From Anaerolineae bacterium (lineage in GTDB: Bacteria > Chloroflexota > Anaerolineae > 4572-78 > J111), in NCBI GenBank assembly GCA_023151115.1, contig JAKLJP010000094.1:1-12955 (forward strand): a stretch of 12,955 bases of DNA. Direction: 5' to 3'. The notes beneath the pieces are model-generated. The model saw nothing but the letters and a program-made list of their open reading frames with translations, was not told the DNA's origin and made no database searches. Positions 5,656 through 11,451 of this stretch are shown here, piece after piece (the stretch's first letter is position 1; each line of letters starts with the position of its first letter). The translations under genes and the position numbers were made by a program.

Positions 5656-6180
5656 ATGTCCGCTCTCATTATTCGCCAGGTTCTGCCTGCCGACCTCAAC
5701 TGCTGCGCCGAGATTGAGGCGGCCTGTTATAGTCCGAAGGAAGGAGCGACCAGAGAACGCATCGCCACCCGTATTGAGCTATTTCCGCAGGGTTTCCTGG
5801 TCGCCCTCCTCGACGGGCAGATTGTGGGCTTTGTCAACAGCGGCTCCACCTCAAAGGACGACCTCAGCGACGAGAGCCTCAAGGATATGGTCGGCCACGA
5901 AGCCGACGGCCCAAACATTATCATCTTTTCGCTAGCCGTTCATCCCCACTATCAAAAGCAGGGCTTTGCTGCCCAGCTCATGCGCTGCTTCATCGAGCGA
6001 GCCGGGCAATTGGGTAAAGCCCGGATTTTATTGATGTGTAAAGCCGAATTAGTTCCCTACTACGAGCGTTTCGGCTTTGTCTATCGCGGCGAGTCCAACT
6101 CCACGCATGCCGGCCTAGCCTGGCACGAGATGGCTTTGCCGCTGTGTTCAGGATCGGCGGCGGCAAGGTCCAGCGCATAA
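5656..6180 (+). CDS. GNAT-family N-acetyltransferase (3' end altered by fusion)
   Basis: The 174-aa product has the GNAT fold. LIIRQVLPADLNCCAEIE is the first strand and helix; GFLVALLDGQIVGFVNS holds the central strands. Motif A, FSLAVHPHYQKQGFAAQLM (residues 91-109), has the acetyl-CoA pyrophosphate loop Q-K-Q-G-F-A; ELVPYYERFGFVYRGES is motif B. It looks closest to the AANAT-like acetyltransferases. Its start ATG follows GGAG with a 10-base gap, 25 bp after the LtrA gene, so it is probably the last gene of the operon. The family sequence ends about residue 163 (HEMALPL). The last ~11 codons (CSGSAAARSSA) are the antisense of the truncated hydrolase gene, meaning the natural stop was lost. 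The catalytic core is intact, so it may still work. Confidence 0.85.
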   Translation: MSALIIRQVLPADLNCCAEIEAACYSPKEGATRERIATRIELFPQGFLVALLDGQIVGFVNSGSTSKDDLSDESLKDMVGHEADGPNIIIFSLAVHPHYQKQGFAAQLMRCFIERAGQLGKARILLMCKAELVPYYERFGFVYRGESNSTHAGLAWHEMALPLCSGSAAARSSA

Positions 6181-6548
6181 TAGGCCCCCAGCGAGAAGCC
6201 AATCACAGTCAAACCGGGGTCGGCTTGCTCAGCACGTTCGCTGAGGAAGCGGGTTGCCTGCGCGATCTCGGCCCTGGCCTGGACATGGTTGGCGTCGAGG
6301 GCTTGGCCCAGGATTTCCGCCTGGGCAATTGTCTCGGCAACCTGACTGTGATAGAGGTCCGGGGCGAAGGCAACGAAACCGGCTTCGGCCAGTCGCGCGC
6401 AAACAGCCCGTATGGTGTCATTCAGTCCCCACCAGGCGTGGAGGACGAGCACACCCGGTCCTTCACCGTGTTCGGGTAAGGCCAGGCAACCCCAGGCAGT
6501 CTGATTGCCAACTTGATACGTTATCTCTTGTGAGGCATGATGCCCCAT
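6081..6548 (-). pseudogene. Dienelactone hydrolase family protein, 3'-truncated
   Basis: The alpha/beta-hydrolase of the DLH family is recognisable from GPGVLVLHAWWGLNDTIR (residues 30-47), GFVAFAPDLYHSQVAETIAQ (57-76) and the nucleophile elbow GFSLGAYYALDLAAADPEH (117-135), with Ser119 in place of the Cys of classical dienelactone hydrolase. After His135 the family sequence stops abruptly; the next 20 codons are antisense of the GNAT gene. A complete member has about 230 residues, so the part with the catalytic Asp and His is missing and activity is unlikely. I chose ATG 6548 because AGAGGA lies 7 bases upstream; another ATG with poorer spacing lies eight codons earlier. The promoter-like pair at 6592-6620 suits this start. 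Confidence 0.85.
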
Positions 6549-6591
6549 CTCAAAATCCTCTGACATCTCAGAACATCCCCCTGAGAGGAGG

Positions 6592-6620
6592 ACTACAGAA
6601 CAAATGATCTGCGTTGTCAA
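6592..6620 (-). promoter_or_regulatory. Predicted promoter of the dienelactone hydrolase gene
   Basis: On the minus strand TTGACA (6615-6620, perfect) and TGTAGT (6592-6597, four of six) are 17 bp apart. A start near 6585 leaves a leader of about 37 nt before ATG 6548. Confidence 0.5.
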
Positions 6621-6710
6621 ATTCTTGGGGCATAAAGAAGCCTCCAAATTTGGGCAATGCTTTGCGTGACATTAGCCGTAAACACGCGGAGTCGGTCAAA
6701 AGTTCGTAAA

Positions 6711-6773
6711 ACGTGATGCGTGATACGACGGCTCCCGGCAAAAAACCCTCACGTATCACGTTTCACGCATCAC
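6711..6773. repeat. Heptad-repeat inverted element A
   Basis: The left arm (6711-6727) consists of units CGTGATG, CGTGATA, CG. The right arm (6752-6773) consists of CGTATCA, CGTTTCA, CGCATCA, C, the same type of unit inverted. The arms pair if one 7-bp unit of the right arm (TGAAACG in reverse complement) is looped out, so they differ by one whole unit. The spacer includes a run of six A. It sits in the gap between two minus-strand genes, 12 bp beyond the stop of the 604-aa gene. Confidence 0.75.
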
Positions 6774-6784
6774 CCTTTCTTTTG

Positions 6785-8599
6785 CTACTGCACCACCACA
6801 TCCAGCCCCGGCTCGAAACGCTTCCAGCCCTCATCGCTGCTCAGGCAGGCATCCTTGCGGCTGAAACAGATGGAAAGCTGGAGTTTGTACGCACCGGGCG
6901 CGTTGAAAGCCAGGCCGTCCTCGTGGCGAAAAGTCTGGCCGGGCTGGATGACGCCGTTATCCCAACTGGTTTGGAATTGGCCGGTGCTGGTTAGCAGGCC
7001 CAAAATGCCAAAGGGGACCGGCTCGGCGGTGATATTGGTAACTTGTATACTCACAAACACTTTCTCACCCACCGCATAGGTGTTGCGGCCATCGCGGAAG
7101 CTGATCGTCACCTGCACACTGTCAGGGTCGGCCATCTGGTTAAAGACAATTTTGGTGAACTGCTGGCCGCTCAACGGAATTTCAAAATTCTGGCCCATAA
7201 ATTGAATTTTATACGTGCCGGGTACATTGCCGTAAGTTTCAAACCCACCCTGGCCGTGTTCGGGCTTGCTGCCGCTGGTCAGTTGGTCTACCACCCCGTC
7301 CGGCTTGACCACCGTGACCCGCTCATCTTTCACCCCAATATCGCCGACCAGCAAGGGCAAACCCTGGCCCGGCGTGAGGGTATAAGTCCACCGGCTGGCC
7401 GGTTTGGCCGGAGCCGCCGCCGGTTCAACCACCTCGGTAGCCGTCGCCCTGGTGAACGCGGCGGCTTCAACGACCGGCGCGGAATCGGTCAGAGCCACCG
7501 CCGGCGCAGCACCGGCAGCAGCCAGGGGTTCGGGCACAGGCGATGTCCCGGTCAAAAAGTCGGAGCCGAGCACCTGTTGAAAGGCAGCCAGCCGGTCCAT
7601 AATCGGCCCCAGATGTTCAAAAGTGTCCCACTCCGGCTTACCGGAAGCGCCGGTCACAAACAGGCACGCGCCCATCACAAAATCATCCTTCATTAATTCA
7701 CTGTTGTACCAGAGCAAACTCTGCCAGTAATCGTCCACCGGAATAGGGGTGGCAACCACGCCGCCGGGGATGTCGCGGGGCACGGTACACTCTTTGGCCC
7801 ACGGGCCAATATCCAGCGAGGGACCGCCCCACACTCCTTGAGTCATGCCACACTCGGTGATGATGACGGTGTGCTTGTCGCCGTACTGCTGGCGAATGCC
7901 GTTGTTCATCACCCGGCGGTAGCGCAGACAGCGCCACATGCCGTCATTGCCGCGGCCCTCACCGCCGGGAACGCGGTTGTGCATTTCAACCGGCCCGTTC
8001 AGGCCAATTTGATGCAGGCGGTCCATTGTCGGCCAATCGTACTCGTGGAAGCCCAAATATTTGTACGTTTCCAACGTGCCGGGGTACAATTTTAGCCACT
8101 GCGGGCCGTTGCCGTTGCCCTGGCCAAAATTAAAGGCCACCGGCTCAAAACCGGCGGCCAACATCTTTTGCCCAAACGCCACCTGATACTCATCGTAGAG
8201 TTTTTGGGTATTTTCGTCGGTCCACTCCGGGAAAACTTCGTTCAGCGACTCCCAGGCGTGGAAAATTGGCTGCCCGTTGATGTGATGGATGTCTCGGTTG
8301 ACCTCTTCCCGCAATATCCGCTCGGCCATCTCGACGCCTTTTTTGCGGGCGGCTTCCGCCGTGCCACCGCTCAACTGCCCAAAATCCTGGGGATGGACAA
8401 ACAGCCGGCCAATCAGAAAAACATCCGGGATTTCCTGACGAATCCGCTTCATCACCTCAACGCTGAAATCCAACGTTTTGACCACTTTAGGGCGAAGGCG
8501 AAAAACCGCGTCAAAGGCATCCTGCCGGGGACCGGTAATGTGAAAACCATATTTATGATTGTAGAGTGTATTAAATTTGTGGTATTTTTGATGGTACAT
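6785..8599 (-). CDS. GH-A-like TIM-barrel protein with C-terminal Ig-like domain
   Basis: The 604-aa product begins with a probable (beta/alpha)8 barrel, residues about 15-350. HAWESLNEVFPEW (114-126) has the Asn-Glu pair (N120-E121) that serves as acid/base after strand 4 in clan GH-A glycosidases; VIITECGM (245-252) supplies a Glu (E249) suited to be the strand-7 nucleophile. FHEYDWP (184-190) is a further substrate-pocket candidate. An Ala/Pro-rich linker (about 354-402) leads to a beta-rich region, then an Ig-like domain containing YAVGEKVFVSIQVTNITAEP. I cannot name the GH family. There is no N-terminal signal peptide, odd for a linker-bearing glycosidase. The start ATG follows a G7 tract acting as ribosome binding site; a good promoter lies upstream. 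Glycan cleavage is inference from the fold. Confidence 0.65.
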   Translation of the reverse strand: MYHQKYHKFNTLYNHKYGFHITGPRQDAFDAVFRLRPKVVKTLDFSVEVMKRIRQEIPDVFLIGRLFVHPQDFGQLSGGTAEAARKKGVEMAERILREEVNRDIHHINGQPIFHAWESLNEVFPEWTDENTQKLYDEYQVAFGQKMLAAGFEPVAFNFGQGNGNGPQWLKLYPGTLETYKYLGFHEYDWPTMDRLHQIGLNGPVEMHNRVPGGEGRGNDGMWRCLRYRRVMNNGIRQQYGDKHTVIITECGMTQGVWGGPSLDIGPWAKECTVPRDIPGGVVATPIPVDDYWQSLLWYNSELMKDDFVMGACLFVTGASGKPEWDTFEHLGPIMDRLAAFQQVLGSDFLTGTSPVPEPLAAAGAAPAVALTDSAPVVEAAAFTRATATEVVEPAAAPAKPASRWTYTLTPGQGLPLLVGDIGVKDERVTVVKPDGVVDQLTSGSKPEHGQGGFETYGNVPGTYKIQFMGQNFEIPLSGQQFTKIVFNQMADPDSVQVTISFRDGRNTYAVGEKVFVSIQVTNITAEPVPFGILGLLTSTGQFQTSWDNGVIQPGQTFRHEDGLAFNAPGAYKLQLSICFSRKDACLSSDEGWKRFEPGLDVVVQ

Positions 8600-8635
8600 T
8601 TCGCCCCCCCGCCATAATTTTTTAGTCTTGAGCCT

Positions 8636-8664
8636 ATCATATCACGAGCCGGGGGCAGAGTCAA
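8636..8664 (-). promoter_or_regulatory. Predicted promoter of the GH-A-like gene
   Basis: On the minus strand TTGACT (8659-8664) and TATGAT (8636-8641) are separated by exactly 17 bp, each one mismatch from consensus. The start would be near 8629, giving a leader of about 30 nt. Confidence 0.75.
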
Positions 8665-8666
8665 CG

Positions 8667-8697
8667 CAAAAAAACGGCGACTTTGGTCAGTCGCCGT
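8667..8697 (-). terminator. Rho-independent terminator, minus strand
   Basis: On the minus strand ACGGCGAC (8690-8697) pairs with GTCGCCGT (8674-8681) around an 8-base loop and is followed by a run of T (8667-8673 read as A on the plus strand). No protein gene recognised on the minus strand ends here, which points to an untranslated transcript from the right. Confidence 0.85.
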
Positions 8698-8796
8698 AAA
8701 AAAAGTCCTTTAAAAGATTTTGCCCAGAGATCGGTGGGAACGGCCGATCTCTGGGCGAAAGAAGGAAGGAGATGCGCGAGGTGCTCGCGATTTGTT
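8667..8796 (-). ncRNA. Candidate small RNA with three hairpins and a pyrimidine-rich linker
   Basis: Reading leftwards from a possible -10 TATACT (8803-8808), a transcript of about 130 nt would contain hairpin 1 CGCGAG-CAC-CTCGCG (8775-8789), an unpaired CTCCTTCCTTC-type stretch (8757-8773), hairpin 2 with a perfect 13-bp stem GCCCAGAGATCGG/CCGATCTCTGGGC (8722-8756), and the terminator hairpin. The pyrimidine stretch is complementary to GGAGG-like ribosome binding sites. There is no convincing -35, and no RNA family was recognised. The strand is chosen from the terminator. An 84-codon minus-strand frame crosses the region but runs through all hairpins and lacks a ribosome binding site. Confidence 0.45.
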
Positions 8797-8890
8797 GAGC
8801 TTAGTATAGGGTTAATTTGGTTTTTTTGCATCAGCCAATAGGCGACACTTTTGCCAAAAGCGTATGCGCGGCATGGCCTACGCCATTTTG

Positions 8891-8912
8891 CGTAGGGCAA
8901 ACGTAGGGCAAA
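8891..8912. repeat. 11-bp tandem repeat, two copies
   Basis: CGTAGGGCAAA occurs twice back to back (8891-8901 and 8902-8912), directly before the promoter at 8915-8943. CCTACGC (8877-8883) can pair with GCGTAGG (8890-8896). It could bind a regulator, or be a replication slip. Confidence 0.6.
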
Positions 8913-8914
8913 CA

Positions 8915-8943
8915 TTGATTTTTAAGAACAAGTGTGCTATAAA
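8915..8943 (+). promoter_or_regulatory. Predicted promoter of the nuclease-like gene
   Basis: TTGATT (8915-8920) and TATAAA (8938-8943) are separated by 17 bp. The start would be near 8950, which places heptad element B (8963-9020) in the leader of the mRNA for the gene at 9042. Confidence 0.65.
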
Positions 8944-8962
8944 ATAGGGGTCAAGTTTTTCA

Positions 8963-9020
8963 GTGTCAGGTGTCAAGTGTTTTCTCTTCCTCTTCACACC
9001 TGACACCTGACACTTGACAC
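8963..9020. repeat. Heptad-repeat inverted element B
   Basis: The left arm is GTGTCAG, GTGTCAA, GTGT (8963-8980). The right arm (8995-9020) ends with CTGACAC, CTGACAC, TTGACAC. The arms are inverted copies of the same 7-bp unit and pair over 17 of 18 positions, with one extra unit on the right. A pyrimidine-rich spacer lies between. In the predicted transcript it would form a hairpin about 10 nt before the ribosome binding site of the next gene. Confidence 0.75.
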
Positions 9021-9041
9021 AATCCTCATTGGGAGATCACA

Positions 9042-9758
9042 ATGGCAATAGCGAATGACAACCTTCCGACCTGGCAAATCAACAATGGCTGGCGAGAAAT
9101 TCTGGCTCGCGTTTTTGCCGGGCTGGAGACAAAGCTCAATATTACCCCGGAATGGCTGGTCAATCCGGCAACTCAGCGCCGCCTCAAGTTGGATTTGCTC
9201 TATCCGGCGATTGGGGTAGCGGTGCGATTTGAAGGCGCGGAGGTCAAGCAGCGGCGGCGGCCCAGCCTGGAGGAAGAAGCCCAACAGCGCGTCCGCGACG
9301 ATGCGCGGGTGGAGGTCTGTCGGGCGCACGGCATCGAACTGATTCTCATTGACCTGTCTCTCGAAACACCGAAAACCACCTTTCAGGCCATTGACACCGC
9401 CCTGAGCCGCGCCGCTCAGCGAGTCAAAGCGGCTGACCTGCTGGCCCAGATCAGAGAGGCGCGGGCGACAGCGGCGAATCTGGCCCGCAAAATTCAGAGC
9501 TATCGTGATTTCAAACTATATGCCGATTTATGGCAAGACCGGCAGTACCAGCCCGTCCTCTCAACCCCGGCGGCTCCACCCAAACCGAAGGTCTCCTTTA
9601 CCCCCGGCATGGAAGTCGAGCATACTGCCTTCGGCCCCGGTGTGGTCATCGCCGCTGCCCCCAGCAACGACGATACTATGATAACGGTTGATTTTATCAC
9701 CGCCGGGCAGAGAACCTTTGCCGCCAGTCTGGTCGGAGATAAGCTGCGCCGCCGTTAA
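9042..9758 (+). CDS. Nuclease-like protein with C-terminal PcrA/UvrD-type Tudor-like domain
   Basis: The 238-aa product is not one I can name. Residues about 45-107 (LKLDLLYP, VAVRFEG, then DDARVEVCRAHGIELILIDL) follow the order seen in Vsr- and DUF2726-like endonuclease folds: an Asp strand (D51), a strand ending in Glu (E64), a D-x-x-R helix and a hydrophobic strand after a Gly. A helical stretch follows (113-165). After a Pro-rich linker, FTPGMEVEHTAFGPGVVIAA (187-206) resembles the FxxGdxVxHxxFGxGxV motif of the Tudor-like domain at the C-terminus of PcrA/UvrD helicases, which contacts RNA polymerase. The start ATG follows GGGAG. DNA repair, transcription-coupled repair or defence are possible roles; none is shown. 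Confidence 0.55.
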   Translation: MAIANDNLPTWQINNGWREILARVFAGLETKLNITPEWLVNPATQRRLKLDLLYPAIGVAVRFEGAEVKQRRRPSLEEEAQQRVRDDARVEVCRAHGIELILIDLSLETPKTTFQAIDTALSRAAQRVKAADLLAQIREARATAANLARKIQSYRDFKLYADLWQDRQYQPVLSTPAAPPKPKVSFTPGMEVEHTAFGPGVVIAAAPSNDDTMITVDFITAGQRTFAASLVGDKLRRR

Positions 9759-9767
9759 TCTACTTTG

Positions 9768-9795
9768 TGTCATTTGGAGCGATAGCGAGAAATCT
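9768..9795 (+). repeat. Degenerate dispersed intergenic repeat
   Basis: The segment reading TGTCATTTGGAGCGATAGCG and then AGAAATCT closely resembles TGTCATTTCGAGCG...GCGAGAAATCT, a motif that I remember as common between genes of Chloroflexota. This is from memory and only one copy is in the window. Confidence 0.35.
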
Positions 9796-9849
9796 TGACT
9801 CACGGACAGAAAGAAACACGGATTTTTCTCATCAACCGCGCCGAAAAAC

Positions 9850-9878
9850 TTGACGTTTTTATTAAATAGGATTACTAT
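9850..9878 (+). promoter_or_regulatory. Predicted promoter of the GntR gene
   Basis: TTGACG (9850-9855) and TACTAT (9873-9878) are separated by 17 bp, with one and two mismatches to consensus. The predicted start near 9885 coincides with the edge of the operator dyad. Confidence 0.7.
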
Positions 9879-9885
9879 CCGCCCA

Positions 9886-9900
9886 AGTTGTCTGACAACT
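9886..9900. promoter_or_regulatory. GntR-type operator dyad at the transcription start
   Basis: AGTTGT-CTG-ACAACT is a perfect 15-bp dyad with the GT...AC arms typical of GntR-family sites. It starts right at the predicted +1 of the downstream GntR gene, so autorepression by roadblock or occlusion is the simplest reading. A looser pair TGTAG/CTACA follows at 9910-9928. Confidence 0.7.
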
Positions 9901-9930
9901 AATAGAGATTGTAGACATTTGGGCTACACA

Positions 9931-10662
9931 ATGCTTGAAACCCTCTCCAAAGTTGACCAGGTTACGGCCAACCTTCGCGCCCTCATAGATATGCGCCAAT
10001 TTGAAGCGGGACGCCTACCCTCGGAGCCGGCTTTGGCCGATCTATTAGGGGCCAGCCGAGCCACAGTGCGCCAGGCGTTGGCGCAACTCGCCCTCGACGG
10101 CTTGATTGTCCGCAAGCACGGCGTGGGGACGTTTGTTAATCCCCATATCCAGAACATCCAGACCCGCCTCGAAGAAGTTTGGGACTTCATCGAAATGATT
10201 CGTCTTTCCGGTCACACGCCAACGGTTCAGCATGTAGAGATGAATTTGGGGCCGGCATCGCCGGAGATTGCCCGTAAATTGGCGCTTGAATCCAAAGCCG
10301 AAGTATTAACCACCGCCAACATCTTCCTGGCCGATGGTCTGCCGGTCATTTACTGCCTCGATTTTATCCCCGCCCACCTGGTCAAACAAGCTTACCGTGA
10401 TGAAGAGCTGCACGGGCCGGTTTATACCTTTCTGGAAAAGCGCTGCGGCCAGCGGGTAGACCACAATATTACCGAAATCTTGCCCGTTGTGGCCGACCCC
10501 CACCTGAGTGAGCTGCTGGACTGCCCGCCGGGCGCGCCTTTGCACTACTTCACTGAAGTTGGGTTCAACAGCCACAACACCCCCATCCTCTACTCCGAAG
10601 AATATTACCGGCCAGAGTTCTTTTCTTTCACTGTCATCCGCAAAATGACGAGCAGGAAGTAG
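9931..10662 (+). CDS. GntR-family transcriptional regulator, HutC/UTRA subfamily
   Basis: The 243-aa product has an N-terminal winged helix with the GntR signature: RLPSEPALADLLGASRATVR, then QALAQLALDGLIVRKHGVGT (residues about 28-67). It is followed by a UTRA ligand domain (about 85-235) with VLTTANIFLADGLPVIYCLD, and ILYSEEYYRPEFFSFTV near the end, typical of HutC-like regulators. These bind small effectors, often the substrate of the pathway they control. I chose ATG 9931 rather than the earlier open frame because it gives the normal N-terminus just before the helix-turn-helix and leaves promoter and operator upstream; its Shine-Dalgarno sequence is weak. It lies 95 bp before the corrinoid-protein gene in the same direction, so its likely job is to regulate the methyltransferase pair. 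Confidence 0.9.
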   Translation: MLETLSKVDQVTANLRALIDMRQFEAGRLPSEPALADLLGASRATVRQALAQLALDGLIVRKHGVGTFVNPHIQNIQTRLEEVWDFIEMIRLSGHTPTVQHVEMNLGPASPEIARKLALESKAEVLTTANIFLADGLPVIYCLDFIPAHLVKQAYRDEELHGPVYTFLEKRCGQRVDHNITEILPVVADPHLSELLDCPPGAPLHYFTEVGFNSHNTPILYSEEYYRPEFFSFTVIRKMTSRK

Positions 10663-10736
10663 GGAGTAAGGAGTAGGGAGTAGGCAGTAAGGTGCACTTC
10701 CTATTGATAACTGATTACTGACTACTGACTACTGAC
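10658..10736. repeat. Heptad-repeat inverted element C
   Basis: The left arm is five 7-bp units AGTAGGG, AGTAAGG, AGTAGGG, AGTAGGC, AGTAAGG (10658-10692). The right arm is TGATAAC, TGATTAC, TGACTAC, TGACTAC, TGAC (10705-10736), whose reverse complement runs GTCAGTAGTCAGTA... in the same phase. The arms pair imperfectly around GGTGCACTTCC. The first unit overlaps the stop codon of the GntR gene, and the element fills the gap before the corrinoid gene. Confidence 0.75.
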
Positions 10737-10757
10737 ATCTATCTTTAAGGAGGCGCT

Positions 10758-11447
10758 ATGTTAACCAAACAAGAATATCTGGAAGAAATCGAGCAGATCA
10801 TCGTTGACGGCGATGAGGAGGAAGCAGCCGCCGTGGTGGCCGAAGCGTTGGAGGCCGGTCTCAGCGCCTTCGACATCCTCAACGACGGTTTGATGACCGG
10901 GGCCAAAACCGTGGGCCGGCTGTTTGAAACCGGCGAATTTTTTCTGCCGGAATTGATGATGACCGGCCGCGCCCTCAAAGCAGCCATGGGCCTGATTACG
11001 CCGGTGCTGCAAGCCGAGTTTGCCGGCAACATGGCCGGCAGCGATACCGGAGTGGTCGTGATGGCAACCGTCCAGACCGACATCCACGACATCGGCAAAA
11101 ATATTGTGGCCTCAATGCTGGTAGCCACCGGCTTTGAGGTGGTTGACTTGGGCGTAGATGTGCCGATCAAAAGCATCATCGCCAAAGCCCAAGAAGTCAA
11201 CGCCAACATCATCGGCTGTTCGGCCCTGCTGACCACCTCGATGCCTTTTATGCGCGACCTGGTGGATTTGCTCAAAGCCATGGGCCAGCGCGACCGCTTC
11301 AAGGTGATGGTCGGCGGGGCTTCAGTTACTCCGCTCTTTGCCGAAAAAATCGGCGCAGACGGGACCGCGCCCAACGCCATCGAAGCCGTGCAACTTGCCA
11401 AACGTTTAATTCGAGAACAACGCCAGCAGCAGGCAGTGGGGATCTAA
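10758..11447 (+). CDS. Corrinoid (cobalamin-binding) methyl-carrier protein, MtmC/MttC/MtbC type
   Basis: The 229-aa product is a cobalamin-binding methyl carrier. Residues 1-90 form the helical cap (B12-binding_2), with the typical LFETGEFFLPELMMTGRALK. The B12 domain carries the base-off, His-on motif TDIHDIGKNIV, with D108-x-H110-x-x-G113, where His110 would ligate cobalt. SALLTTSMPFM (155-165) and VMVGGASVT (183-191) are the loops holding the nucleotide tail, and GADGTAPNAIEAV is the usual end. Methyl groups would pass from the substrate-specific methyltransferase to Co(I) here and on to a pterin or other acceptor. The gene has a strong AAGGAGG four bases before its ATG and lies only four bases before the MtmB-like gene, so the two form one functional pair. 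Confidence 0.93.
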   Translation: MLTKQEYLEEIEQIIVDGDEEEAAAVVAEALEAGLSAFDILNDGLMTGAKTVGRLFETGEFFLPELMMTGRALKAAMGLITPVLQAEFAGNMAGSDTGVVVMATVQTDIHDIGKNIVASMLVATGFEVVDLGVDVPIKSIIAKAQEVNANIIGCSALLTTSMPFMRDLVDLLKAMGQRDRFKVMVGGASVTPLFAEKIGADGTAPNAIEAVQLAKRLIREQRQQQAVGI

Positions 11448-11451
11448 AACC

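Noticed and set aside
6568..6633. 21-codon minus-strand ORF (ATG 6633) with a good GGAGG seven bases upstream
   Set aside because: The product MPQEFDNADHLFCSPPLRGM... matches nothing I know, and the predicted hydrolase promoter lies inside it. Kept only as a possible remnant of an older gene start.
6548..6647. N-terminal extension of the hydrolase with an LSGGC lipobox-like end
   Set aside because: It would start at a TTG without a ribosome binding site, the lipobox is not canonical, and the predicted promoter lies inside it.
7043..7696. 217-codon plus-strand ORF
   Set aside because: It lies antisense inside the 604-aa GH-like gene, which has clear domains and a promoter; the frame is open because of GC-rich codon use.
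8661..8915. 84-codon minus-strand ORF
   Set aside because: It runs through the terminator and both other hairpins, has no ribosome binding site and no recognisable motif; a structured RNA explains the region better.
10658..10736. Possible CRISPR-like array
   Set aside because: Units are 7 bp, contiguous and without spacers; this is a tandem heptad repeat.
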